From: an uncultured Opitutia bacterium
GTDB taxonomy: Bacteria > Verrucomicrobiota > Verrucomicrobiia > Opitutales > Opitutaceae
Assembly: GCA_903900845.1 (NCBI GenBank)
Contig: CAIUOU010000099.1
Coordinates: forward strand, 1 to 37,469
Direction of reading: 5' to 3'
DNA: 37,469 nt
Positions within the stretch are counted from its first letter, which is position 1. Each line of letters starts with the position of its first letter. The notes beneath the pieces are model-generated. The model was not told the origin of the DNA. It worked only from the letters and a program-made list of their open reading frames with translations, and ran no database searches. A program made the position numbers and the translations under genes. This document shows positions 16,497 through 24,206 of the stretch, piece by piece.

Positions 16497-18160
16497 TGAC
16501 TTCCCGGACTGGTAACGAAGCACGGGGCGCGGCCGCGGGCCGGGCCGCGCTGGCGGTGGCCTGGGTTCTCGTGGCGGCGGCGGTGGCGGGCGCGCGCGAG
16601 GATTCGGCGACGCGCGGGCGCGAGCTGTACGAGCGCAACTGCCTGCAGTGCCATCAGGCCAATGGCGCCGGCGTGCGGGGGATCTTTCCGCCGCTGGCCG
16701 GCCGGGAGTGGTCGGCACGCGAGATCGAGCGCGCGATCCGCGTGGTATGCGAGGGCGCGGCGGGCCCCGTCACGGTCAACGGTGTCACCTACGACGGAGT
16801 GATGCCGCCGGTTGTGCTCGGAGACGGTGCGATCGCCGAGGTGCTTACCCATGTGCTCAACAGCTGGGGTAACCCCGGCGGGCGGGTGACGGGCCGGCAG
16901 GTGCGCGAGGTCCGCGCGACCACGAAGTACCCCACGGCGGAACGCCAGGCGCTCGCGATGGAGTATCCGCCGCTGCCGCCTGCGCCGGCGGGGTTCACGT
17001 TGCGCGAGGTGGCGCGGCTGCCGCAGAAGGCGGTGCGGATGGCGAGCGACGGTACCGGCCGGGCGATCCTCCTGCTTTCGGAGAACGGCGACGTGCGCCG
17101 GCTTGACCTTTCGACGGGTGCGATCCGCCCGCTGTTTCTCGCGAAGGATTATCTCAAGCGGCGCGAGGGCGACCTCGGCGGCCCGTTGTTTGTGCTGGCG
17201 ATGACCTTTGACCGGCGCGGCCGGCTGCTGATCGCCGCCAACCAGCAGAACGCCGCGGTGAAGCCCGCCGTGAACACCGTCACGATCTACCGCACGACCC
17301 GCCGCGACGCGGACGGCTCGCCGGTCGAGCCGCGGCCGTGGTTCGAGGAAAGTTACCCGGGTCGTCCGTCGTACATCCACGCGGTCGAGCACATGGCGAT
17401 CGGGCCCGACGGCATGCTGTACGTCGGCAACGGGGCGCGCACCGACGGCGGCTTCTCCGATCCCGAGGGACCATTCGCCGGGGGCGGCGAGACGCCGCTC
17501 ACGGCCTGCCTCTGGCGGCTCGATCCCGAGGCGGAGAAGCCGGAGATCGAGGTCTACGCGCATGGGATCCGCAACGCCTACGGGTTCTGCTGGAACGACC
17601 GGGGCGAGATGTTTCTCACCGAGAACGGACCCGACGCGGACGCGCCGGAGGAGCTCAACCTGATCGAGCGCGGCCGCCACTACGGATTTCCCTATCAGTA
17701 TGCCGACTGGGACCGGAAGGCCTACGAGCGCACGCCCGATCCGCCCGCGGGATTGAAGTTCACGAAGCCGATCCAGAACCTCGGGCCGGATGGGGGATTC
17801 AACGGCTCGCCGGTCGCGACGTTCGACCCGCATTCGTGCCCGGGCGGCATCGTGTTTCTCGGCGACGACTTCCCCGAGGGCTACCGCGGCACGTTCATCA
17901 TCCCGCGCTTCGGCAACATGATCCGCACGCCCGGCGACGCCGCCGGCTTCGATGTGCTGCGGGTCACGCTCTCCCGCGGTGTGGCCGGCGATTACCAGGC
18001 GCGCGTACACACGTTGTTGAAGCCGCTCGGCCGGCCGATCGACGTGCTTCTCGCCGGGCGCGGGCGCCTGCTAATCCTCGAATACTCGCGCGGCGTCAGG
18101 AACGGAGCCTCCTATTCCCCGCCGGGGCGCGTACTTGAGCTGGCCGTGGCGAATCCCTGA
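16496..18160 (+). CDS. Exported cytochrome c-sugar dehydrogenase (PQQ-type beta-propeller) fusion
   Basis: The protein has 554 residues; the start at 16496 overlaps the dipeptidase stop. A hydrophobic N-terminal export segment (AALAVAWVLVAAAVAG) precedes a class I cytochrome c domain with C49-L-Q-C52-H53 and a likely distal Met in DGVMPPVVLGD. The remainder (about 165-554) is a glucose/sorbosone dehydrogenase-like beta-propeller: GPDGMLYVGNGARTDGGF, YAHGIRNAYGFCWNDRGEMFLTENGPDADAPEELNLIERGRHYGFPYQ, and SCPGGIVFLGDDFPEGYRGTFIIPRFG. It should be periplasmic and pass electrons from a PQQ-dependent oxidation to the respiratory chain; PQQ binding and substrate are inferred. Why it ends a D-amino-acid-type operon is unclear: it may oxidise a product, or the operon may serve an amino sugar or glycopeptide. 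Confidence 0.88.
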   Translation: MTSRTGNEARGAAAGRAALAVAWVLVAAAVAGAREDSATRGRELYERNCLQCHQANGAGVRGIFPPLAGREWSAREIERAIRVVCEGAAGPVTVNGVTYDGVMPPVVLGDGAIAEVLTHVLNSWGNPGGRVTGRQVREVRATTKYPTAERQALAMEYPPLPPAPAGFTLREVARLPQKAVRMASDGTGRAILLLSENGDVRRLDLSTGAIRPLFLAKDYLKRREGDLGGPLFVLAMTFDRRGRLLIAANQQNAAVKPAVNTVTIYRTTRRDADGSPVEPRPWFEESYPGRPSYIHAVEHMAIGPDGMLYVGNGARTDGGFSDPEGPFAGGGETPLTACLWRLDPEAEKPEIEVYAHGIRNAYGFCWNDRGEMFLTENGPDADAPEELNLIERGRHYGFPYQYADWDRKAYERTPDPPAGLKFTKPIQNLGPDGGFNGSPVATFDPHSCPGGIVFLGDDFPEGYRGTFIIPRFGNMIRTPGDAAGFDVLRVTLSRGVAGDYQARVHTLLKPLGRPIDVLLAGRGRLLILEYSRGVRNGASYSPPGRVLELAVANP

Positions 18161-18173
18161 CCGCGTCTCGCGC

Positions 18174-18485
18174 TCAGCCCAGCTCGGCCAGCAGGGCCCT
18201 TAACTCCCGTTCCGGATCCTCGTGGTGCTGCTCCGCGGCCAGCGCCAGCGCCTCGCGGAGGACGGGGCCGGCCTCATCACGCCGGCCCAGCCGCAGCAGC
18301 ACTTTACCCAGCAGGATGCGCGGCATCATCCAGTCGATCTTCGCCGCCACGCAGAACCGGTAGTGCTCGACCGCATCCCCGGAACGGCCCTCGGCCTCGA
18401 GGGCCTGCGCGAGACTGAAGCGGAAAAGCTGGTTCTCCGGTTGGGCGGCCGCCAAGGCCTCGAAATGTTCACGGCGTGAGGGCAT
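18174..18485 (-). CDS. Small TPR-like protein
   Basis: The protein has 103 residues. Two to three tetratricopeptide-like helix pairs are visible (NQLFRFSLAQALEAEGRSGDAVEHYRFCVA and MMPRILLGKVLLRLGRRDEAGPVLREALALA). It has no signal peptide and no enzymatic motif. Its ATG directly abuts the stop of the PP2C gene, so it is the last gene of the dinG-PP2C-TPR operon. It may be a scaffold for the phosphatase; the function is otherwise unknown. Confidence 0.82.
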   Translation of the reverse strand: MPSRREHFEALAAAQPENQLFRFSLAQALEAEGRSGDAVEHYRFCVAAKIDWMMPRILLGKVLLRLGRRDEAGPVLREALALAAEQHHEDPERELRALLAELG

Positions 18486-19205
18486 TCAGGCTTCCACAAA
18501 GAGCGCGACGGCCGTCGCATTGTCGGGGCCGCCTCGCCGCACGGCCAGCTGCACCAACGACTCCACGGCGTCCTGCGGGGAGCGGGCCGCGGCGAGCATT
18601 CCGCCCAACTCGCGCTCCAGGACGAGCCGCGTGACGCCGTCGGTGCAGAAAAGCACGCGGTCACCCGCGGAGAGCGGTTGCGCGATCACGTCGACCTCCG
18701 GGTCGTCGGGCTGACCGATGCACCGGGTGAGGGCGTTACGCTGGGACTCGCGGTAGGGGAGGATCTGGCCCTGCGCGCGCCGGCGCCGCGCCTCGTTCTC
18801 GACCGAGTGATCCTCCGTCAAATGGCGCAGTTCCCCGCCGCGTGAGAGATAGGCCCGCGAATCGCCCACGTGCCCGAGGTGCAGCACGTCGTTGCGCACC
18901 AAGCCGGCGGTGAGGGTCGTGCCGATCCCGGTTTCCGGGCTAAGCTGTCGCCCAAGTTCACGCACTTCCCGGTTCACCGCGCGGAACCACGCCGGGAGGT
19001 CGACTTCGCCCGCGGTCCCGGCTGCCCGCAGCGCCGCGATCAACCGCTCCGCGGCCCGCTCCGCGGCCTCGGCGCCGGCGGGAAGCCCGCCCACGCCGTC
19101 GGCGACGCCGAACCAGCCGGCCACCTCGTCGTGGATGAACCGGTCCTCGTTCTCCTGCCGGACCAGGCCGAGGTCGGAGAGCGCGGCTGAGCGGAACTTG
19201 AGCAT
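18486..19205 (-). CDS. PP2C-family serine/threonine phosphatase (Stp-like)
   Basis: The protein has 239 residues, typical for bacterial Stp/PrpC. The metal-binding PP2C motifs appear in order: SDLGLVRQENEDRF, FGVADGVGG, GIGTTLTAGLV, HVGDSRAYLSR, LTEDHSVENEA, NALTRCIG, VLFCTDGVTRLV and GGPDNATAVALFV. It dephosphorylates Ser/Thr phosphoproteins in the cytoplasm, usually opposing Hanks-type kinases. No kinase or FHA protein is in the window, which is unusual since they are often adjacent. It starts 7 bp after the helicase stop and is followed with no gap by the TPR gene. Confidence 0.93.
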   Translation of the reverse strand: MLKFRSAALSDLGLVRQENEDRFIHDEVAGWFGVADGVGGLPAGAEAAERAAERLIAALRAAGTAGEVDLPAWFRAVNREVRELGRQLSPETGIGTTLTAGLVRNDVLHLGHVGDSRAYLSRGGELRHLTEDHSVENEARRRRAQGQILPYRESQRNALTRCIGQPDDPEVDVIAQPLSAGDRVLFCTDGVTRLVLERELGGMLAAARSPQDAVESLVQLAVRRGGPDNATAVALFVEA

Positions 19206-19212
19206 CGAGTCT

Positions 19213-21309
19213 TCAGGATGTTCCGCCCCGCGGTCCGGCGAAAGGACGAAATGCCCTTTCGCGGTTCTCGCGGCTGATGACGGTGAACTCCGGATTGGGC
19301 AGCGACTCCGCGAACAGGCGCCCGTAGGACTTCGCCAGCACCCGGGCGTCGAGGATCGTGATGAGCCCGCGGTCCGAGGCGGTGCGGATGAGGCGCCCCA
19401 CGCCCTGCCGGAACTTGATCAGCGCGTCGGGCAGCGTCAGCTCGTTGAAGGGGTTGCCGCCTTCTCCGCGGATGCGGTCGCAGCGCGCCTCGGTGATCGG
19501 ATGCGTCGGCGGGTCGAAGGGCAGGCGGGTGATGATCACCTGCGCGAGCGCCTCGCCCGGCACGTCGACCCCGGTCCAGAAGCTGTCGGTGCCGAAGAGC
19601 ACGGCGTTGCCTCGGGCCCGCATCTCGCGCGCGAGTTCCGTGCGCGAGAGTCCGTCGCCTTGCATGAGGAAGGGGCGTTTCGCGTCGAGGAAGCGGGGCG
19701 CCAGCGTGGCCGCGATCGCGCGCATGTCGGAATAGCTGGTGAAAAGCACCAGCGTCCCGCCGCCCACGCGGGCGACGCAGAACTCCACGTAGTCGGCGAG
19801 CACATCCAGCGCGAGGCGGGCCTCCTGCGCGGAGGGCAGGGGAACGTCGGAGGCGACGTACACGCGCATGTTGCGCGGGTAGTCGAACGGTGAGCGGACG
19901 ATCTCCGCGCGCGCCTCCTCCGCGCCGACGCGGGTCGCGAAGGGCGTGATCTGCCCGCCCATCGCGAGGGTGGCGCTGGTGCAGATCACCGAGGTGCCCG
20001 CGCCGAACAGGTGGCGCCGCAGCTCCGGCGCGATGTCGAGTGGCGCGCCGCGCAGGCTGACGATCGTCTGCTTCCGGCCGGTGCGCTCGGCCCAGTAGAC
20101 GTGCCCCTCGTCGCCGAGCGTGAGCCACTCGGTGACACCCGCCTGGATGCCCTTCACGCGCTGGCGTTGCTCGAGGAGTTCGTCGCGGTCGCGGCCGTCC
20201 TCGAGCTTGTCGGCCGTCTTGCCGAGGAAACGTTCAAGTGCCCCCAGCGGTCCTTCGAGCAGCGGTTCCGCGACCCCCGCCTCGCGCACGCGGGCGATCG
20301 AGCGCTGTTCCAACAGCGCGTCGGCGACGGACGCGAAAAACTGTCCCGCCGCGGCGAGGGCGTCGTCCGCCAGTTGCTGACCCTCCGCGCCGCCCAGCCG
20401 GCGCAGCAGTCCGCGGCCGGTCCGGGGATTGTAGATGTGGCGCAGCGCCCGCTCGACGCCGTAGCTCGAGAGCGAGAGGCCGAAGTGGTCGGTCGCTACC
20501 TCCGGCACCGTGTGCGCCTCGTCGAGCACGACGAAATCGTCGGCGAAGAGCACGCCGCGCGCGTCCGCCGAGGTGTCCTCGGCGCGGGCGCCGCCGGCGT
20601 TGATGAGGGCGAAGAGCAGCGCATGGTTGACGATGACGATGTGGGCCGAGCGGATCCGGGCCTTGGCGCGCTGGAAGAAGCACCGCTCGCAATCGCAGTG
20701 TTTCCGGGAGCAGGAGGAGAAGTCGGCGCTGACGAGGTCCCAAACCTCCGGGTTGGGCGCGGGCTTCAGCTCATGGCGGATGCCGGTCCCGGAAGTCTCG
20801 GCCCACGCGGCGATGCGGCGCAGCTCGTCGTGCTCGGCGTCGGCGAGGAGTGACCCGCGCTCGGAAAGCGCATGGCCGAGGCGGGTGGTGCAGAGGTAGT
20901 TGCCCTTGCCGACGAGCACGGCGGAGCGAAACCCGGCGTAGGCGGAAAGCTCCGGCTTGCCGGAAAAAAGTCGGCGGCACTTGGGCAGATCGCTGCCCTC
21001 GAGCTGCTCCTGCAGCGAGATGGTGTGCGTCGAGACGATGAGCTGCCGCGATTGGTCGACGGCGTGGATGATGCCGGGAATGAGATAGGCGAGGGACTTA
21101 CCCACGCCGGTGCCGGCCTCGAACAGCAGCGGCTCGTCCTCCTTCAGCGCCGCGGCAACGGCCCGGGCCATCGCCGCCTGCTCGGGCCGGTGGTCGAGCG
21201 CGAGCGCCTCCGTGAGCCATCCGCCATCCGCGAAGATCCGCCGCGCGAGTTCCGGCGCGCGGCAGGGCGGCGGCGGGGCGGATTCGTGGTCGTCGCGGAT
21301 TCCGATCAT
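19213..21309 (-). CDS. dinG: DinG/XPD-type ATP-dependent DNA helicase
   Basis: The protein has 698 residues from ATG 21309. The frame is open much further upstream, but that part is antisense to the metal ATPase and is not coding. Walker A is EAGTGVGKS (64-72, K71), and the DEAH box is VVLDEAHTVPE. Four cysteines (C140, C200, C205, and C207 or C210) match the 4Fe-4S cluster of the XPD/DinG family. Motif IV-VI sequences follow (VLFTSYSDMRA, FGTDSFWTGVDVPG, IKFRQGVGRLIRT). No N-terminal exonuclease domain is present, unlike Firmicute DinG. The enzyme unwinds DNA 5'-3', including R-loop and D-loop structures. It heads the operon with PP2C and TPR genes, and its start is 81 bp from the divergent metal ATPase. 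Confidence 0.92.
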   Translation of the reverse strand: MIGIRDDHESAPPPPCRAPELARRIFADGGWLTEALALDHRPEQAAMARAVAAALKEDEPLLFEAGTGVGKSLAYLIPGIIHAVDQSRQLIVSTHTISLQEQLEGSDLPKCRRLFSGKPELSAYAGFRSAVLVGKGNYLCTTRLGHALSERGSLLADAEHDELRRIAAWAETSGTGIRHELKPAPNPEVWDLVSADFSSCSRKHCDCERCFFQRAKARIRSAHIVIVNHALLFALINAGGARAEDTSADARGVLFADDFVVLDEAHTVPEVATDHFGLSLSSYGVERALRHIYNPRTGRGLLRRLGGAEGQQLADDALAAAGQFFASVADALLEQRSIARVREAGVAEPLLEGPLGALERFLGKTADKLEDGRDRDELLEQRQRVKGIQAGVTEWLTLGDEGHVYWAERTGRKQTIVSLRGAPLDIAPELRRHLFGAGTSVICTSATLAMGGQITPFATRVGAEEARAEIVRSPFDYPRNMRVYVASDVPLPSAQEARLALDVLADYVEFCVARVGGGTLVLFTSYSDMRAIAATLAPRFLDAKRPFLMQGDGLSRTELAREMRARGNAVLFGTDSFWTGVDVPGEALAQVIITRLPFDPPTHPITEARCDRIRGEGGNPFNELTLPDALIKFRQGVGRLIRTASDRGLITILDARVLAKSYGRLFAESLPNPEFTVISRENRERAFRPFAGPRGGTS

Positions 21310-21345
21310 GCGGGCGGCCCACGAAGAGCGCGGCCCCGCGGTCGA

Positions 21346-21359
21346 GCAATTGAAATTGC
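21346..21359. promoter_or_regulatory. AT-rich inverted repeat in the dinG/metal-ATPase divergent spacer
   Basis: GCAATT (21346-21351) and AATTGC (21354-21359) form a perfect inverted repeat with a 2-nt centre (GA). It sits inside the 81-bp spacer between two divergent start codons and stands out as AT-rich in GC-rich surroundings. It could be a dimeric regulator's operator or overlap a promoter; the regulator is unknown. Confidence 0.4.
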
Positions 21360-21390
21360 CGGTGGCTGGCTCGCGCGCAGATTCGCGGGC

Positions 21391-23628
21391 ATGAACCACG
21401 GGGAGAACGCGGGGCACGACTGGGTCGCGGACCTGGCGGAGTTCCTGCGCGCCGAGCCCGGCGTGACCGCCGTGCGGATCGATCCGGCCGCGCATCGTTG
21501 GTCGATTGCCTCCCTCGGCGCCGTGCCGGTGCCCGGCCTCGAGGAGAAACTCGCCGCCACGCTCGCGGCCGTGGCGGCGGGGGATTCCCCGCGGACGTCC
21601 GCGCCGGCGCCGGCGGGTTTTTCTCTGCGGCGGGAAGGCGGCGCCACGATCGTCGGTCGCGACACCTGCGTGACCGCGGAGAAGCTCTGGCTGTGGCGCG
21701 AGATGGAGTGGCCTGAGATCAAGGCCGAGCCCGCGCCGGAGGAACAGGAGTGGCGCACGCTCGCTTGGCTGGCGGCGATCTGCGGCGGCGCCGGTGTGGC
21801 GGGGCTGGTTGCGTCGTACGCCCTGCCGCAGCACCCGTGGGTGGCGAAGGTGCTGTTTCTGGCGGGCATCCTCGCGGGCGGCTGGGATGCCGCGGTTGAC
21901 GCGTGGAAAAACCTGCGCAAGCGCGAGATCGACATCCACTTTCTCATGCTGGCGGTCGCTTTCGGCGCGATGTTCATCGACGCTTGGGGCGAGGCCGTGC
22001 TGCTGCTGTTCCTGTTCTCCGCCTCCGGCGCCATGGAGGAGTACGCGCTCGATCGCACGCAGCGCGAGGTGGGGGCGCTCCTGAAAACGTCGCCCAAGCG
22101 TGCGACCCGTCTGCGCGCCGACGACTCCGAGGAGGAGGTGCCGGTCGAGGCGCTCGCGACCGGGGACCGGTTGCGGGTGAAACCGGGCGAAGCTTTCGCC
22201 GCCGACGGCGAGGTGCTCGCGGGCCGGAGTGCCAGCGACGAGTCGGCGCTCACCGGCGAGGCGATCCCCGTGGAGAAGGGCAAGGGCGACGCCGTCTTCA
22301 GCGGCACGCTGAATCTCTGGGGCGCGGTCGACTTCGAGGTGCGGCGGCTGCCGTCCGAGAGCACGCTGCAGCGGATCATCCGCCTCATCCAGACGGCGCA
22401 GAAGCTGAAGGCGCCGAGCGAGCGTTTCACCGACCGTTTCGGCACGGGCTACACTTATGCCGTCATTGGCGGCTCCGCGTTGATGTTCCTGGTCTGGTGG
22501 CTGGGCTTCGGCCTGCCGGCCTTCGCCAACACCCTGGAGGAACGGTCGGCTTTCTACCGCGCGATGACGCTGATGGTCGTGGCCAGCCCGTGCGCGCTCG
22601 TGCTCTCCATCCCGTCGGCGATCCTCGCCGCCATCGCGTGGGGCGCGCGCCATGGCGTGCTTTTCCGCGGGGGCGGCGCGATCGAGAATCTCGCGCGGGT
22701 CGATGCGGTCGCCCTCGATAAGACCGGCACGCTCACGACCGGCGAACTCGCGGTTGTCGGCTGCGAGAGTTTCCCGCCGGGCCGCGAGCGCGAGGTGCTC
22801 CAACTCGCCCACACGCTCGAGGCGAAGTCCCGGCATCCGATCGCCCGCGCCATCACACGCCACGCATCCGCGGCCGGCGTGCCGCCCCTCCCGCTGGAGG
22901 ATTTCGAGTCCCTCACCGGCCGCGGATTACGGGGCCGCGTCGGCGGCACGTCCTTGCTGCTCGGCCGCCGCGAATTGCTCGAGAGCGGTCCGCTCGCCGA
23001 ATGGGCGCGCCGTCTGCCGCCCGCCGCGGCGGAGTTAAGCGAGGTCTGGGTCGTCGGTCGCGATCTGGTGGGGCGCGTGCTGTTGCGCGACCAGATCCGC
23101 GCCGAGTCGCGCGCCGTGCTCGCCGAGCTGCGGCGTGCCGGGATCCGCACCGTCATGCTCACCGGCGACCGCCGCCACGCGGCGGAATCGGTCGCGCGCG
23201 AGCTCGGGCTCGACGAGGTGCGGGCCGGGCTTTCCCCCGAGGACAAGGTCGCTGCCATCCAATCGCTGCGCGCGGCCGGCCACACGGTTGCGATGGTGGG
23301 TGACGGCGTGAACGACGCGCCGTGCCTGGCGGCCGCCGATGTGGGCGTGGCCATGGGCGCCCGCGGGAGTGACGCCGCGCTCGAGCAGGCCGAGATCATC
23401 CTGATGCACGACCGCATCGAGAACTTCCTCGCCGCCGACCGTCTCAGCCGGCGCGCGCGACGGGTGATTCGTCAGAACCTCGCGGTCTCCCTCGGGGTTG
23501 TCGTGGTGATGGTCATCGCCACGGCGGCGGGCTCCGTGCCGCTGGCCGTCGGCGTGGCCGCGCACGAGGGCAGCACGCTCGTGGTCTGTCTCAATTCGCT
23601 CCGGTTGCTGTTCGGTCGTAACCGGTAA
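21391..23628 (+). CDS. P1B-4-type heavy-metal-translocating ATPase
   Basis: The protein has 745 residues from ATG 21391; the upstream open frame is antisense to dinG. The actuator motif is DESALTGEAIP, S399-P400-C401 lies in the sixth helix region (VVASPCALVLSIPSA), D443 in DKTGTLTTGE is the phosphorylated aspartate, a TGD-type LTGDRRHAAE follows, and the hinge is VGDGVNDAPCLAAADVGVAMG. The final helix has H725-E-G-S-T (HEGSTLVVCLNSLRLL). SPC plus HEG(G/S)T marks the P1B-4 subgroup, known for Co, Fe(II) or Zn export; the metal cannot be chosen here. The N-terminal about 110 residues look like a worn heavy-metal-associated domain without a CxxC. The gene probably has its own promoter opposite dinG. 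It acts in the inner membrane in metal efflux. Confidence 0.92.
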   Translation: MNHGENAGHDWVADLAEFLRAEPGVTAVRIDPAAHRWSIASLGAVPVPGLEEKLAATLAAVAAGDSPRTSAPAPAGFSLRREGGATIVGRDTCVTAEKLWLWREMEWPEIKAEPAPEEQEWRTLAWLAAICGGAGVAGLVASYALPQHPWVAKVLFLAGILAGGWDAAVDAWKNLRKREIDIHFLMLAVAFGAMFIDAWGEAVLLLFLFSASGAMEEYALDRTQREVGALLKTSPKRATRLRADDSEEEVPVEALATGDRLRVKPGEAFAADGEVLAGRSASDESALTGEAIPVEKGKGDAVFSGTLNLWGAVDFEVRRLPSESTLQRIIRLIQTAQKLKAPSERFTDRFGTGYTYAVIGGSALMFLVWWLGFGLPAFANTLEERSAFYRAMTLMVVASPCALVLSIPSAILAAIAWGARHGVLFRGGGAIENLARVDAVALDKTGTLTTGELAVVGCESFPPGREREVLQLAHTLEAKSRHPIARAITRHASAAGVPPLPLEDFESLTGRGLRGRVGGTSLLLGRRELLESGPLAEWARRLPPAAAELSEVWVVGRDLVGRVLLRDQIRAESRAVLAELRRAGIRTVMLTGDRRHAAESVARELGLDEVRAGLSPEDKVAAIQSLRAAGHTVAMVGDGVNDAPCLAAADVGVAMGARGSDAALEQAEIILMHDRIENFLAADRLSRRARRVIRQNLAVSLGVVVVMVIATAAGSVPLAVGVAAHEGSTLVVCLNSLRLLFGRNR

Positions 23629-23656
23629 CTTGCCGGGTAGAAATCCGTCCTTCTTC

Positions 23657-23673
23657 GCGGGAAACCGTCCCGC
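23657..23673 (+). terminator. Weak hairpin after the metal ATPase, upstream of the lipoprotein gene
   Basis: GCGGGA (23657-23662) pairs with TCCCGC (23668-23673) around AACCG, 29 nt after the ATPase stop and 13 nt before the lipoprotein ATG. Only a short pyrimidine tail (TTCCTCC) follows, so it may be a weak terminator or a 5'-UTR structure. Confidence 0.3.
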
Positions 23674-23685
23674 TTCCTCCGCGCC

Positions 23686-24153
23686 ATGAAAGCCACAATC
23701 GTCCTGCTCACCGCGGCCGCCGGCACCCTTGTCTTCGCCTCCGGCTGCTCTTTCCCATCCTCCCGCCGCGTCGTGCCCTCCGCGCAGGCCAACGTCTTGC
23801 AGCGGAGCGAACTCGGGGTCGTGACCAGCGTGCGCGACGTGAACATCGAGGGTAGCAAGGGCCAGATCGGCCTGTACGGCGGCGGCGTGGTCGGTGGCGC
23901 TTTGGCCAGCGGCGGCAAGGGCGTCACCGGCCGCGTGACTCAGGCCGCGGGCGCCGTGGCGGGCGCGGTGGTGGGCCAGGCCGTCGAGGAAGTCGCCACC
24001 CGCAAGGTCGCGCAGGAGATCACCATTCGCCTCGACGATGGCAGCACGGTCACGGTCACGCAGGATATCTCCACCGGGCGTTTCATGGACGGTGACCGCG
24101 TGCGCGTCATCAACGGCGGCGGCAACGCGCGCGTCACGATGGCGGTGAACTGA
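23686..24153 (+). CDS. Glycine-zipper outer-membrane lipoprotein (SlyB/Pcp-like)
   Basis: The protein has 155 residues. A lipoprotein signal (MKATIVLLTAAAGTLVFASGC) has its likely lipidated Cys at residue 21, although the lipobox residue at -3 is Ala rather than the usual Leu. A glycine-zipper-like membrane segment follows (GGGVVGGALASGGKGVTGRVTQAAGAVAGAVVGQAVEE, about residues 65-102). After it comes a small beta domain (ITIRLDDGSTVTVTQDISTGRFMDGDRVRVI) typical of SlyB/17 kDa surface antigen proteins. This family is thought to stabilise the cell envelope. It is a single gene between two hairpins with the same stem sequence. Confidence 0.83.
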   Translation: MKATIVLLTAAAGTLVFASGCSFPSSRRVVPSAQANVLQRSELGVVTSVRDVNIEGSKGQIGLYGGGVVGGALASGGKGVTGRVTQAAGAVAGAVVGQAVEEVATRKVAQEITIRLDDGSTVTVTQDISTGRFMDGDRVRVINGGGNARVTMAVN

Positions 24154-24161
24154 ACGGGCCC

Positions 24162-24177
24162 GCGGGAATCATCCCGC
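24162..24177. terminator. Hairpin between convergent lipoprotein and L,D-transpeptidase genes
   Basis: GCGGGA (24162-24167) and TCCCGC (24172-24177) form a perfect 6-bp stem with loop ATCA, between the stop codons at 24153 (plus) and 24207 (minus). No T-tract follows, so termination is inferred from its position only. Confidence 0.35.
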
Positions 24178-24206
24178 CACGGCCCGGCCCGCTTCAGGTC
24201 TTCCGC

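Noticed and set aside
16424-18010. Minus-strand open frame of about 528 codons antisense to the cytochrome-dehydrogenase gene
   Set aside because: It is a shadow of the real gene, which has a clear signal, CxxCH and propeller motifs.
21310-22863. 518-residue N-terminal extension of the DinG helicase, which could mimic a fused exonuclease domain
   Set aside because: The extension is antisense to the metal ATPase and shows no DEDD exonuclease motifs.
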